Shown: piece by piece, positions 35,187 through 44,495 of the stretch
Numbering within the stretch: position 1 is the first letter of the stretch
How the letters are laid out: every line of letters begins with the position of its first letter
Source: Desulfopila sp. IMCC35008
GTDB lineage: Bacteria > Desulfobacterota > Desulfobulbia > Desulfobulbales > Desulfocapsaceae
Length of the DNA: 64,000 nucleotides
NCBI RefSeq assembly: GCF_010646885.2
Contig: NZ_CP050700.1
Coordinates: forward strand, 4,986,501-5,050,500
Reading direction: 5' to 3'
Translations under genes and position numbers: made by a program
The notes under the pieces: generated by a model
The model's database searches: none
Told to the model about the DNA's origin: nothing
What the model saw: the letters and a program-made list of their open reading frames with translations, nothing else

Positions 35187-36455
35187 TTACTGGTACAGGG
35201 CCGACGGATTCACTGGTGACTGAAGCCCTGTTTCTTTGGCATATATGTCACGAAGAATCCTGCGCCAATTACTATATTGTTGCTCAGCGGATCCGGTCAG
35301 ACGAACGGTCTGCCCTTCGACCTCCATGGTCAGAGGTTCAGCCTCAGAACTGAATGAATCCCCAAGCTCCTCGATAGCTACCTTATTGAGCTGACCCTCC
35401 TGCCGTTTTTGATGACCGCTGTACAGGGCGTAGGCACCGCCCATCATCATTATATCCTGGAGAGGCTGGGTTCTGACGGAGGTATCAATATCACTGCTTA
35501 CACCAAGGGCAATGGCGCCAACAATAGCTGCGACACCAAGGACCTGCTGGGCCAAAGCCTCACGCTCGACGGTCCGCATGGTTTCAACCTCTTCATGGCG
35601 ATACATCCGCCAGGATGAATAGGGTTCCCAAAGATCCAGGTAATACATGTCGTAATAGTCATTTATCGCATCCACCAACATATCATCACGGGTCTTGATC
35701 GATCGAACCCTCTCTATCATCGGATCATTATGGGCAGGAAGCTGACGTATTGCGTACACTCCCTCCTGGTTTTCCAGGTAATGAGAGAATGTATCCGGTG
35801 CCATGGAGGAAGCGTAGCGAAGCTCTGCCAGATTGCGGATGGTTTGCACCTGCTGGCGGCTAAGTTCTTTTCTGTATAGAGCCATATCATTGGCAACTGA
35901 GTTAAAGAGGTCCTGAAAGGTATCTCTACTCTCCGCCTCTGTCTGGTGATGTTCCTCGATACGAGCCGTCTCAGCATACGTCTTTCGAAACCAGATAATA
36001 TTACTCGAATCGACAACTTCAACCGATAAAACAGCACTTTCCCCATCGGAGTATTCTATTTTGCCGCGGACGAGAACTTCAGCGGCCAGATCATCATCGG
36101 GAACGACCCTCACTGCTCCCCAGTATCCTGTATGCTGAAGGGTATGTTTGAGATGCACCGGCACAAAGCGTGATTCAGCCTCTCTTATTTCCATGGATAA
36201 GCCACGACGCTGATCCGGATTCCGGGGTAGTACTCCCGGGTCAAAGACCTTAATGGAGACATTCAACAGTTCATCCTGCTGAAATTCATTTGAAGCCGTA
36301 AGCGGAGCAACGCCGTCTGCAACTTGTCTCCCCGGAACTGTGGCGCAACCACTCATCATTAAAAGAGAATAGATAAGCAGCACAACCAGGGCTGAGTAAC
36401 CTGATTGGCCTCTTCGCCTGTCAAGCTTCCATTTCCCGTTTTCCAAAGCTATCAT
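35187..36455 (-). CDS. Hypothetical lipoprotein of the vWA/ExbB operon
   Basis: 422 residues. The signal is preceded by an unusually long basic N-region and ends in a lipobox, LLMMSGC with Cys37. The mature part has a strand-rich first half (VLVRGKIEYSDGESAVLSVEVVD), a helical middle, a hydrophobic Gly/Ala segment near residues 305-325 and a small C-terminal domain. No family assigned. As a lipoprotein it could tie the inner-membrane assembly to the outer membrane or peptidoglycan (inference). Confidence 0.8.
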   Translation of the reverse strand: MIALENGKWKLDRRRGQSGYSALVVLLIYSLLMMSGCATVPGRQVADGVAPLTASNEFQQDELLNVSIKVFDPGVLPRNPDQRRGLSMEIREAESRFVPVHLKHTLQHTGYWGAVRVVPDDDLAAEVLVRGKIEYSDGESAVLSVEVVDSSNIIWFRKTYAETARIEEHHQTEAESRDTFQDLFNSVANDMALYRKELSRQQVQTIRNLAELRYASSMAPDTFSHYLENQEGVYAIRQLPAHNDPMIERVRSIKTRDDMLVDAINDYYDMYYLDLWEPYSSWRMYRHEEVETMRTVEREALAQQVLGVAAIVGAIALGVSSDIDTSVRTQPLQDIMMMGGAYALYSGHQKRQEGQLNKVAIEELGDSFSSEAEPLTMEVEGQTVRLTGSAEQQYSNWRRILRDIYAKETGLQSPVNPSALYQ

Positions 36456-36523
36456 TGCCCTGCCCTCCCGTGGGCTGCAATCACATCCAGCCTTGCTGGA
36501 TGGTTATATTTTAAAACACTGTA

Positions 36524-37354
36524 TCAGTTAATCCCTTCCTTATATTTTCGGTATTCCTCCCAAAGCTTCTCCTTAATTTCCGGGTCTTTTTCTTTTTCCG
36601 CAGCCTCTCTCAACTGCCTGGCAACAATGTCATCATTCTCTTCCGGGGGAAGTTGCCCCCTGTTGTCTTCCCGTTTTTCCCTGTCCATCTCACCAGTAGC
36701 AGATCCTGCGCCACCTGCTGCCGTCCGACTTTTTGTCCCCGCCTGAGATTTTTTTTCAGCTTTGGCACTTTGCTCCTCTTCTCTGTTCCCGGCAAGGGAT
36801 ACACCAGAGGGCCTCTCACCACTGTCTCCCCTCGTACCGGAGGCTGCTTCAGGATAAGGTTGTGACGATTGTTGTTGGTCTATCTTCTCCTGCTCGCTTA
36901 ACAGCATCTCGTCAAACTGGCTCAGTGCAGCCTGTAGCGTCATGTCAAGATCATCTATCTTTTCACCAATGGTTTGAGTCTCTCCAGGTGTAGGAGGACT
37001 CCCTGTCAAGTCCGGCAAATCTGCTGATTCTATATAATTACAGGGGAGTTCAGACATCTCTATTGATGAGACCATCCCGGCAAGTTCTTCACAATAATAG
37101 TGAATCCTTGTGCTCAAATAATTCAAAAATTGTCGATATTCCTTTGCCTCGATAACACTGAACGTTTCACTGTCTACACCACGGTGAACCTCATTCTGAC
37201 CATTGGATCTCGCTCTATCAAGTATAACAATGGTTTCTTTAAGCGTCTGCTCTGAAACTGATGCATAAGCAGATGCCCCCCAACCATTGCAAAAAACCAT
37301 CGCCAGTATCAATCCATACACATATGTCACTTGCCTGACCACTGTCTCCCCCAC
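36524..37354 (-). CDS. Hypothetical secreted charged protein, first gene of the vWA/ExbB operon
   Basis: 276 residues. Signal peptide about 1-32. A helical domain with two Cys (about 70-110) is followed by a long low-complexity Ser/Gly/Glu/Lys-rich linker and a conserved-looking C-terminal helix DDIVARQLREAAEKEKDPEI, then KLWEEYRKYK. I have seen this terminal motif in unnamed operon proteins but know no function. 68 bp separate it from the lipoprotein gene; the promoter is probably in the 37355-37677 gap. Confidence 0.75.
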   Translation of the reverse strand: MGETVVRQVTYVYGLILAMVFCNGWGASAYASVSEQTLKETIVILDRARSNGQNEVHRGVDSETFSVIEAKEYRQFLNYLSTRIHYYCEELAGMVSSIEMSELPCNYIESADLPDLTGSPPTPGETQTIGEKIDDLDMTLQAALSQFDEMLLSEQEKIDQQQSSQPYPEAASGTRGDSGERPSGVSLAGNREEEQSAKAEKKSQAGTKSRTAAGGAGSATGEMDREKREDNRGQLPPEENDDIVARQLREAAEKEKDPEIKEKLWEEYRKYKEGIN

Positions 37355-37677
37355 TACTAATTAGAAAATACCCCCACATTTACGAGCATCCTCACAATTA
37401 AATATATCTTCCCCGCGTTTCGCTGCATCACCTATATACCTATTCTTTCATCAGTAAAGAATAATAGTCAATGTAAATCAAGCATGTTAAGAGAGTGGAA
37501 GCCAGGAGGGGAAAGCCTTATCACAGATCATCGTTGTTGATAAATCTATACCTTCCTCCTGTATTATCATGGCTTACACGGCCATGCATCTATGATGCCG
37601 AAAATATCGAGACGATGAGACCGAGGGGGAGCCCGGAGCGTAGATATCGGGTGAAGTGAGGTACACCACTCGGTGCA
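37355..37677. other. Intergenic region between vWA/ExbB operon and liv operon
   Basis: 323 bp. It must hold the promoter of the leftward eight-gene operon and the 3' end of the leftward liv transcript. The first 100 bp next to the start at 37354 are AT-rich (ATTAAATATATC near 37400), as expected of a promoter, but I cannot define boxes. No clear hairpin with T-run was found after livF. Confidence 0.5.
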
Positions 37678-38388
37678 TTATCCACCCAGGTAGAGTTTTT
37701 GTACCTCTGGATCATCAAGTAAGCTGTTGCCGGAGCCGGTAAGCCGGTTTCGACCCGATTCCAAGACATATCCCCTGTGGGCAACCGAGAGCCCTTTACG
37801 GGCATTCTGCTCCACCAGTAAAAAAGAAATTTCCTTACTGTTCAGGTCGGAAATGATCTGAAAAACCTCGTCGACAACAAGTGGAGAGAGACCAAGGGAT
37901 GGCTCATCAAGGAGAACCAGTTGTGGTCTAAGGAGCAGAATCCTGGAGAGCGCGAGCATCTGCCGTAACCCACCGGAAAGTGAGCCGGCACTGTTTTGGA
38001 GTTTTTCCCGCATCCAAGGAAACGTCAGAAAAACATCCTCCAGGCGCTCCCGGAACTGTTCTTCAGAAATAAAAACCCTGCTCAAGTGGAGGTTTTCAAG
38101 AATCGAGAGACTGGGGAATACGTTTCGCCCCTGGGGAACAAAGAGGATTCCCATGGATATTTTTTTCTGACAACCAAAGCCTGAAACGTCACTCTCATTG
38201 TACAAGACACGGCCTCCGGTGGGATACAACTGACCTGCGACAACTCGCAAAACCGTTGACTTCCCTGCACCGTTTGGGCCAATAAGACAGACTGTTTCCC
38301 CCTTTGCCAGGGTTATATCGAGATCGGAAAGGACGGTGAGTTCACCATAACCGGCAGTGATGGATTCAAGTGTTAACATAACTGTCAC
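37678..38388 (-). CDS. livF: Branched-chain-type amino acid ABC transporter ATPase LivF
   Basis: 236 residues. Walker A GPNGAGKST, signature LSGGLRQMLALSR, Walker B LVLLDEPSLGLSP and the H-loop region typical of LivF, including QGRNVFPSLSILENL. It overlaps livG by 23 bp. It energises uptake through LivHM with LivG. Signature LSGGLRQ differs slightly from the common LSGGEQQ. Substrate range in this family covers branched-chain amino acids, amides, urea and other compounds, so 'branched-chain' is a family label only. Confidence 0.95.
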   Translation of the reverse strand: MTVMLTLESITAGYGELTVLSDLDITLAKGETVCLIGPNGAGKSTVLRVVAGQLYPTGGRVLYNESDVSGFGCQKKISMGILFVPQGRNVFPSLSILENLHLSRVFISEEQFRERLEDVFLTFPWMREKLQNSAGSLSGGLRQMLALSRILLLRPQLVLLDEPSLGLSPLVVDEVFQIISDLNSKEISFLLVEQNARKGLSVAHRGYVLESGRNRLTGSGNSLLDDPEVQKLYLGG

Positions 38389-39136
38389 TCCCGAGGTATG
38401 CCTCGATTACCTGCTTGTCGTTTCTGGCTGCTTCAGCGGTACCATTAAAAATCAACTTTCCCGCATCTAGCACCAGTACACGGTCACACAACTGGCTGAC
38501 AAGGGGCATATTATGTTCCACCAAAAAAAACCGCATGCCTCTTTGTGCCAGCGTCTCAAGTATGGTGACAAGAGACTGGATGAGTGTTGGGTTTATCCCG
38601 GCAGTAGGTTCATCGAGCAGTACCAGCCTCGGGTTTGTCATCATCACCCGGCCAATCTCCAAAAGTTTACGCTGACCGTAACTCAGGCTTCCGGCAGGTT
38701 TATCGGCAAGAGCAGTCAGGTGGAGTAATTCCAGAATCTCATAAGCTCTGTCTTTAAGCTTGCTTTCCTCCAGGCGAATCCTTCCCCGTGCAAAAAAGGT
38801 ACTTATAAGCGACTCTCCCAGTTGCGGAGTCGGAATAGCGGTCAGGTTTTCCAGAACCGTCATAAACGAGAGCATTCGACTATCCTGGAAGGTGCAGGAT
38901 AAGCCGGTATGACATCTTTTTTCAGGTGGCAGGTTGTCGAGTTGTTGTTTCTCGAAATGCACTGTCCCTTGATCCTGCACATAAAAACCCATTACCACAT
39001 TAAAAAGGGTCGATTTCCCCGAACCGTTTGGCCCGATAAGACCTGTAATAGGCGTATCCGGGTCCAGCTTGAGGGAAACATCCTGCAGAACCTGGTTGCC
39101 ACCGAACCGTTTTGATAAGCCATTGAGTTCGAGCAT
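38366..39136 (-). CDS. livG: Branched-chain-type amino acid ABC transporter ATPase LivG
   Basis: 256 residues from ATG 39136 (MLELNGLSKRFGG). A longer frame reaching 39427 would overlap livM by nearly 300 bp and adds no family sequence, so I reject it. Walker A GPNGSGKST, signature LSYGQRKLLEIGR and Walker B LVLLDEPTAGINP fit LivG. livM ends in TGATG, giving a 1-bp overlap and coupled translation. Confidence 0.95.
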   Translation of the reverse strand: MLELNGLSKRFGGNQVLQDVSLKLDPDTPITGLIGPNGSGKSTLFNVVMGFYVQDQGTVHFEKQQLDNLPPEKRCHTGLSCTFQDSRMLSFMTVLENLTAIPTPQLGESLISTFFARGRIRLEESKLKDRAYEILELLHLTALADKPAGSLSYGQRKLLEIGRVMMTNPRLVLLDEPTAGINPTLIQSLVTILETLAQRGMRFFLVEHNMPLVSQLCDRVLVLDAGKLIFNGTAEAARNDKQVIEAYLGSDSYVNT

Positions 39137-40014
39137 CAGGTCTCCTGTATAAGGTCTGTTTCGGCAATGATACCCTGAGGCCTTCGCAGCATAAGGACCA
39201 CCAGGACAAGACCGAAAAGCATGCTTTGGACATGTGCGACACCGGCGGTCATGGTTGCCGGAAGAGGTAGAAATCTCAAACCTTCTCCCACTGTTACTAC
39301 AATAATCGAGCCGATTACGGGACCAGCAAGGGTTCCCCGCCCACCAAGGACAACACACAAGACGACCAGCACTGTTAACTGCAGGCTGAAATCGTTGGGA
39401 CTGATATAGCCGATATAATGGGCCCACAATGCTCCGGCCAGCCCGCCAAAAGCAGAACCCACTGCAATCGTGCGGGTCTTGAAAGAGACCACATTCTTGC
39501 CAAAGGCCCTGGCCACATGTTCATCTTCACGGATTAGTTTTAGCGTCCTGCCAAAAGGAGATAAAAGAATCACCCTTATGCAGAGCAGGGAGAACAGGGT
39601 GAGCAGAAAAACAATCAGGAGGGTCACACTATTTCCGGCAAGCCCCATCAGCTCAATCCGGGGAATTCCCGGTATTCCCATCGGTCCACGGGTCAGCCAC
39701 CGCTCGTTGAGCAGAACAAGACGGATCATCTCTGCAAATGCCAGGGAAGCGACACCGAAATAATCCCCAGTGAGTCGCAGTACCGGCCAGGCAAACAGGA
39801 GGCCGACGAATGCAGCAACGACCATACTGGCAACCAGGCCGAACCAGATTGGGTAACCGCCGACAGTGATAAGGGCAGAGCTGTATGCGCCGATAGCAAA
39901 AAATCCTACATGACCGAAGTTATAGAGCCCGGCATAACCTAGCTCCAGGTTCAGGGATGAGGCAAAGAGGATATAGATAAGGCAAATAATAGTGATGTGC
40001 AGGATATATTCCAT
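39136..40014 (-). CDS. livM: Branched-chain-type ABC transporter permease LivM
   Basis: 292 residues, about eight membrane helices. Family motifs: LNLELGYAGLYNFGHVGFFAIGAY and VVLGGRGTLAGPVIGS, plus the cytoplasmic loop EDEHVARAFGKNV that contacts the ATPases. It shares 1 bp with both livH and livG. Works as a heterodimer with LivH in the inner membrane. Confidence 0.95.
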   Translation of the reverse strand: MEYILHITIICLIYILFASSLNLELGYAGLYNFGHVGFFAIGAYSSALITVGGYPIWFGLVASMVVAAFVGLLFAWPVLRLTGDYFGVASLAFAEMIRLVLLNERWLTRGPMGIPGIPRIELMGLAGNSVTLLIVFLLTLFSLLCIRVILLSPFGRTLKLIREDEHVARAFGKNVVSFKTRTIAVGSAFGGLAGALWAHYIGYISPNDFSLQLTVLVVLCVVLGGRGTLAGPVIGSIIVVTVGEGLRFLPLPATMTAGVAHVQSMLFGLVLVVLMLRRPQGIIAETDLIQET

Positions 40015-40886
40015 CAGCGCCCCCCGCTTTGTGCCGAACCGAATATTCCCTGTGGCCTCAAAAGCAGAATGAGAATAATCAGTAAAAATGCAGGCATATC
40101 CTTATACCCGGGTGAGATAAATGCTGTTCCCATATTCTCTATCACACCGATACACATACCACCAAACAGGGCGCCCCAGACACTGCCTACGCCGCCTAGC
40201 AAGACGGCGGCGAATGCCTTAATCATAAAGGCAAGCCCCATCATCGGATCAAGATTGGTGTCAAGAGCAAGGAGAAAACCTCCAGATGCGGCAAAGACCG
40301 CCGAAACGGTCCAGACAAAATAGCTTACCCTGCTGGTCGATATTCCATAAATGCCGGCAAGCTCAATACTGTCCGACACCGCCCGCATGGACTTGCCGAT
40401 AAGGGTCTTGGTTAAAAGCAGGTACAGGGTAACGAAAAACAGTATCGTCAGACACACCATCCCTATCTGAACCTGGGTGATAAATAATCCGCCAAACTCA
40501 AATCCTTCAAAGAGTCCAACCTGGTAGGATCGGAGATCTGAGCCGAAGTAGAGCTGCAGACCGCCACGCAGCAGGAAAGAGAGCCCGATGGATGCTATGA
40601 GCAAGGTGATGGGTTGGCTGTTTTTCAACGGCCCGAAAACAAACCTGTTTTGCACCTGCGCGAGAACAACAACCAGGATGATGGCGGGTGGAACTGCAAG
40701 CCAGAGAGGGAGATTAAACGGTGCGGACATAAACAGCAACACACCGTATGCCCCCCAGGCGATGAGTTCTCCGTGAGCAAAATTGATAAACCTGAAAATG
40801 GAATAAACCATAGTCAGACCAACGGCGAACAGTGCGTAGACACCGCCTGCAACGAACCCGTTTAATAAAAGCTGAAGATAATACAC
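40014..40886 (-). CDS. livH: Branched-chain-type ABC transporter permease LivH
   Basis: 290 residues with the LivH pattern: NGFVAGGVYALFAVGLTMVY at the start, FINFAHGELIAWGAYG, and FAAVLLGGVGSVWGALFGG near the end. Transcribed after livK, separated by 162 bp containing an inverted repeat, and joined to livM end to start. Confidence 0.95.
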   Translation of the reverse strand: MYYLQLLLNGFVAGGVYALFAVGLTMVYSIFRFINFAHGELIAWGAYGVLLFMSAPFNLPLWLAVPPAIILVVVLAQVQNRFVFGPLKNSQPITLLIASIGLSFLLRGGLQLYFGSDLRSYQVGLFEGFEFGGLFITQVQIGMVCLTILFFVTLYLLLTKTLIGKSMRAVSDSIELAGIYGISTSRVSYFVWTVSAVFAASGGFLLALDTNLDPMMGLAFMIKAFAAVLLGGVGSVWGALFGGMCIGVIENMGTAFISPGYKDMPAFLLIILILLLRPQGIFGSAQSGGR

Positions 40887-40950
40887 ATTAATGCCAAGTC
40901 ATGCTGAAGATAATGATACAAACAGAGGCTTCGTAAGGCAATGTTCTGCG

Positions 40951-41030
40951 TATCAGGGGCGAGTCTGCTGCTCTTGGTCGAAATCGCTTTAACTGTACAA
41001 ATGGATTGTGCAGATATTACGCCCCTGATA
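40951..41030. promoter_or_regulatory. 11-bp inverted repeat between livK and livH
   Basis: TATCAGGGGCG at 40951-40961 and CGCCCCTGATA at 41020-41030 are exact reverse complements, 58 bp apart. On the leftward mRNA they would fold into a long-looped stem after the binding-protein gene. Such elements often stabilise the upstream message, giving more binding protein than permease. No T-run is present, so simple termination is unlikely. Confidence 0.65.
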
Positions 41031-41048
41031 TCGCTATTTATGAGTCCA

Positions 41049-42134
41049 TCAGTTTTCGACGATCTTGCCGTCCTTCACTGACCATCGACCATAGGTTGCA
41101 CCGACATCACCATTCTCATCAAAACTCTTATCGCCTGTTATTCCCACATACCCTTTGGAGGATTCCATGAGTGCCTCGCGAATAGCATCGGCAGACAACT
41201 CGTCTGCACTGTTCAGTGCTTTCGCCAGGAGATGAATCATGTCGTAATTATACTCACCAAAAATAGGGAGTTTGTTTTCAGGATATTTTGCAGCAAAGGC
41301 TCTCTTGTAATGACCGTAACGGTCCCCCTCTTTCGAGAAGGTGGGATAGGTGCCGACAATACCTTCTGCAGCCTGCCCGGCAAGCTCAACAAGCTTGGGG
41401 GATTTTGCTGCTGATCCCATGAGCCATTGGGGAGTAAATTTCATTTCATATGCCTGCTTCAGGAGGACACCTCCTTCCTTGATGTACGTCAGGTTGACCA
41501 CTGCTTCCGGCTTTTTCCGTTTTAGACGCATAAGCTCAGAACGATAATCAGCTTTTCCCTCATCATGGGCGAACTCATCGACTATCTTCCCCTTGTATTT
41601 GGCCTTGAACACATCAGCCAGGCCAACACCCCAATCGTTATTGATGTACGTCAGGGCAACTTCCTTGTAACCAAGTTCTTCGGTCAATTCGGCAACACCG
41701 ATTCCCTGCAGCATATCGGATGGGAATACACGGAATACGTAAGAACCGCATTGGCTGATATCAGAAGCAGCAGACTCAGCGCCGATAAACACTGTTTTCT
41801 CACGCTCGGCGATAGGGCAGGCGGCAAGGAAATTGGAACTGGAAGCAGGACCGATGATAAGCGGCAGCTTTTCAATGGAAATCAGCTTCTGCAGGGCGGA
41901 AACTGATCCCTGGGCAGTGGAAAGGTTGTCTTCATAAACAACTTCAAGGTCTTTGCCTTTAATACCACCAGCTGCATTTACCTCGGCTACCGCAAGGTTA
42001 ATCGCCCGCTGAAAACCCTCTCCATAAACGGAAATCTTGCCGGACAGCGGTTGAACGGCACCTATCTTGACAGTTTCGGCAGAAACGGTACCTGCCAGTA
42101 AACAAATTAACGCTGCATAAAGAATTTTCTTCAT
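41049..42134 (-). CDS. livK: Branched-chain-type ABC transporter binding protein LivK
   Basis: 361 residues. Signal peptide MKKILYAALICLLAGTVSA, then a type I periplasmic binding fold: KIGAVQPLSGKISVYGEGFQ, GGIKGKDLEVVYEDN, IIGPASSSNFLAACPIAE. I chose ATG 42134, which has GGAGAG just upstream, over ATG 42146, which overlaps that site. It delivers the ligand to LivHMGF. Neighbouring M20 hydrolase suggests the ligand may be an N-acyl or amide compound (inference). Confidence 0.93.
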   Translation of the reverse strand: MKKILYAALICLLAGTVSAETVKIGAVQPLSGKISVYGEGFQRAINLAVAEVNAAGGIKGKDLEVVYEDNLSTAQGSVSALQKLISIEKLPLIIGPASSSNFLAACPIAEREKTVFIGAESAASDISQCGSYVFRVFPSDMLQGIGVAELTEELGYKEVALTYINNDWGVGLADVFKAKYKGKIVDEFAHDEGKADYRSELMRLKRKKPEAVVNLTYIKEGGVLLKQAYEMKFTPQWLMGSAAKSPKLVELAGQAAEGIVGTYPTFSKEGDRYGHYKRAFAAKYPENKLPIFGEYNYDMIHLLAKALNSADELSADAIREALMESSKGYVGITGDKSFDENGDVGATYGRWSVKDGKIVEN

Positions 42135-42224
42135 CAGTCTCTCCATGGTGGGAAAACAATACGTTCATACCAGGTCGACTCTCCTGGAGGCCTTGAATAC
42201 ATAACTATTTTCAAACTCCTTGTA

Positions 42225-43340
42225 TCAACATAATCTGTTTAAAATCTCAAGATATATATCTACCCCCTCGTGCAAATCGCTAATCCGTACATACTCATCC
42301 ACCTGGTGGGCCATCCCGGATTCACCAGGGCCCAAGATAATCACAGGAACATTTCCAAGGCCAGGCCCAAGGATCCCGCCGTCGGTATAAAAAGTGGCTA
42401 TACGCTGGTCGTGTTTTCTATTGCGGATATGATCACAGCAGGAAAAAACCTGGAGCACGATATCCTGGTCGGGATTGGTCCACAGCGGGGGAAGGTCGAA
42501 AATAACGTCTATTTCAGGCTGAAACGGCATCAAAAGATTTGTTATGTTACTCAGGATAACATTGTTTTGCAGGTTGACTGTAGAACGGATATCCACTCCG
42601 AGTTCGGCGAGATCGGGAACTGAGTTGTAATTGTCACCACTCCGCATTCTGCTGGGAACCAGGGTGAGGTCGCCCATAACCGGATGTGTTTCTCCTCTTT
42701 CAATCTCGTTACTGAGTAACAGCGCAGCTGTCGCCGCCTTCACCAAGGCATTGTCTCCGAGGTGGGGAAACGCTGCATGGGCAGTTTTGCCGTGGAACAG
42801 TGCCTTGAACCAGAAGACACCTTTATGCCCCAGGCAGGGGCTATTGCCAGTAGGTTCAGCAACAAAGATACAACGCGGTTGTGGCAGGGCATTATCCTGG
42901 ATTAATTTTGTCACACCTGCACAGCCGATTTCTTCATCGGGTGAAAGCACAACAACCAGAGGAGAGTCATTGCCGGTAGAAGCGTGATGTATGGCACTGG
43001 CGACCAGTGTGGCCACGCCACCTTTCATGTCTGCAGCACCCCTTCCGTAAAGCCGACCGCCCTCAATTGCTGCTCCAAAAGGGTCCCTGGCCCATGGCTG
43101 AGAACCGAGCGGCACAGTATCAAGATGGCCGGAGAACATAATAGGAAGCTGGTCTTTCCTGCCCCAGTGTGCAACAAGGGCAGTCCGGTTAGGACCATAT
43201 TCGTATTCGGTGACAGCAAACCCTGCCTGACTTAGCAAAGGAGCCATAATGCGTACGCACTGAGCTTCATTGCCCGGAGGATTTACCGTATCGACTTGGA
43301 TAAGTTCTTTTGCCAGTGATAGCGCAAGGTTGTGTGTCAA
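42225..43340 (-). CDS. M20 family metallo-hydrolase (ArgE/DapE type)
   Basis: 371 residues. Two-zinc amidohydrolase signature residues are present: MFSGHLDTVPLG (His and catalytic Asp), GRGAADMKGG (bridging Asp), SPDEEIGCAG (catalytic Glu pair), FVAEPTG and the late His in MAHQVDEY. A dimerisation domain lies between. The family removes acyl groups from N-acyl amino acids or cleaves small peptides; the exact substrate cannot be read. It is upstream of livK in the same direction (78-90 bp), so transport and hydrolysis are probably co-expressed. Confidence 0.92.
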   Translation of the reverse strand: MTHNLALSLAKELIQVDTVNPPGNEAQCVRIMAPLLSQAGFAVTEYEYGPNRTALVAHWGRKDQLPIMFSGHLDTVPLGSQPWARDPFGAAIEGGRLYGRGAADMKGGVATLVASAIHHASTGNDSPLVVVLSPDEEIGCAGVTKLIQDNALPQPRCIFVAEPTGNSPCLGHKGVFWFKALFHGKTAHAAFPHLGDNALVKAATAALLLSNEIERGETHPVMGDLTLVPSRMRSGDNYNSVPDLAELGVDIRSTVNLQNNVILSNITNLLMPFQPEIDVIFDLPPLWTNPDQDIVLQVFSCCDHIRNRKHDQRIATFYTDGGILGPGLGNVPVIILGPGESGMAHQVDEYVRISDLHEGVDIYLEILNRLC

Positions 43341-43661
43341 ATGATCGCTCTCTAAGATATTTGCCTTTTATAGTCCCTAAACGACGCACCTGCAATCATG
43401 CCCGGAGAAACACTCGAAGTCAAGACGATCGGCAATTCGCTTGAAAAGGAATCTATCAATAAATTGAAGACCAGGAACACTGATGAAAAGGTACCTTCTA
43501 TAAAGGAAGTGAGTGGGTAAGGAAAACACTGTAATCCATAGTCATTCTTCGTTATTTTAAAATTTTCTTCAGTTACCCTATCATCATTATGCTATCTTGA
43601 CGAGGCGATGGAATCCTCGACCATACCGTATAAATCTCTCACACTAAAAAGGTACTAAAAA
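43341..43661. other. Divergent intergenic region between M20 hydrolase and wtpA remnant
   Basis: 321 bp with no supported gene. It should hold the promoter of the leftward M20-liv operon and that of the rightward wtpA gene. AT-rich stretch near 43550-43600; no clear boxes or hairpins identified. Confidence 0.5.
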
Positions 43662-44431
43662 ATGAAACACGGATTGAAAAAGATACCCACCCTCCTTGCG
43701 GCAACAGCAATACTTGCCCTGATTTCCACCCTTGCCTCGGCAGCCCCCTCAGGAGAGCTGATCATTTACCATGCAGGCAGCCTGACCGTGCCAATCAAAC
43801 AGATGATAGCAGAGTTCAATGTTGAGTATCCGGAGGTAAAGGTTATTACCAAGGCGGGTGGAAGTACCAAGATGGCCAGGTTGATATCGGATAAAGGAGA
43901 AACCGCTGACATTATGGCTTCAGCCGATTACAAGGTCATCGACAATAACCTGATCCCAAACCTTACCGACTGGAATGTCCGCTTTGCCACCAACAGGCTG
44001 GTGCTCTGTTATACCGACAAGAGCAAGATGGCTGACAAGGTCAACGCAGACAACTGGCACGAGATCCTGCGGAATCCCAACGTGAGTTGGGGACATTCAG
44101 ACCCAAATCTTGACCCCTGTGGGTACCGCAGCCTAATGGTCATGCAGCTTGCAGAAAAGTATTATAAAATCGACGGGCTATACGATGGACTCCTCGCCAA
44201 CCGTCCCGAGGAGAATGTGAAGGCCAAGGCGATCCAGCTTGTTGAGCTGCTCAAATCCGGTGAGCTGGATTATGGCTGGGAATACAGATCTGTCGCTGTG
44301 CAGCATGGACTCAGGTTTGTGGAACTCGACGATGCTGTCAACCTCCGTTTATTCCCGTTCGTATCCCTACAGAAGATATGAAAAAACTCCTGCCGGACAA
44401 TATCACCCAACTTGTTGAAGTACGTATCTGA
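43662..44431 (+). pseudogene. wtpA: Tungstate/molybdate-binding protein gene, internally deleted
   Basis: The first frame (43662-44381, 239 residues) encodes a signal peptide and the N-terminal two thirds of a WtpA-type protein: LIIYHAGSLTVPIKQMIAEF, KAGGSTKMARLISDKGETADIMASADY, WGHSDPNLDPCGYRSLM. After VELDDAVNL it runs into an unrelated tail and stops. In another frame just after (ATG at 44378), LLPDNITQLVEV then TGA at 44429-44431 looks like the family's true C-terminus. Family members are about 330-350 residues, so roughly 80 residues including the last ligand-lobe part are missing. No wtpB or wtpC genes are adjacent. Probably inactive. Confidence 0.75.
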
Positions 44432-44495
44432 TGACAATGCGTGCCGGCACCGGAATACGGTGCAGGCAAAGTAATCCTACAACATCCCCAGACCC

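Noticed and set aside
28098..37354. Zorya defence system
   Set aside because: Channel and stator-like genes are present, but no OmpA-type ZorB and no ZorC, ZorD or ZorE helicase/nuclease gene; the partners are PEGA, SUMF1 and TPR proteins.
39137..39427. N-terminal extension of LivG by 97 residues
   Set aside because: The extension is out-of-frame livM sequence rich in Cys and Arg; ATG 39136 gives the normal LivG length and a TGATG junction.
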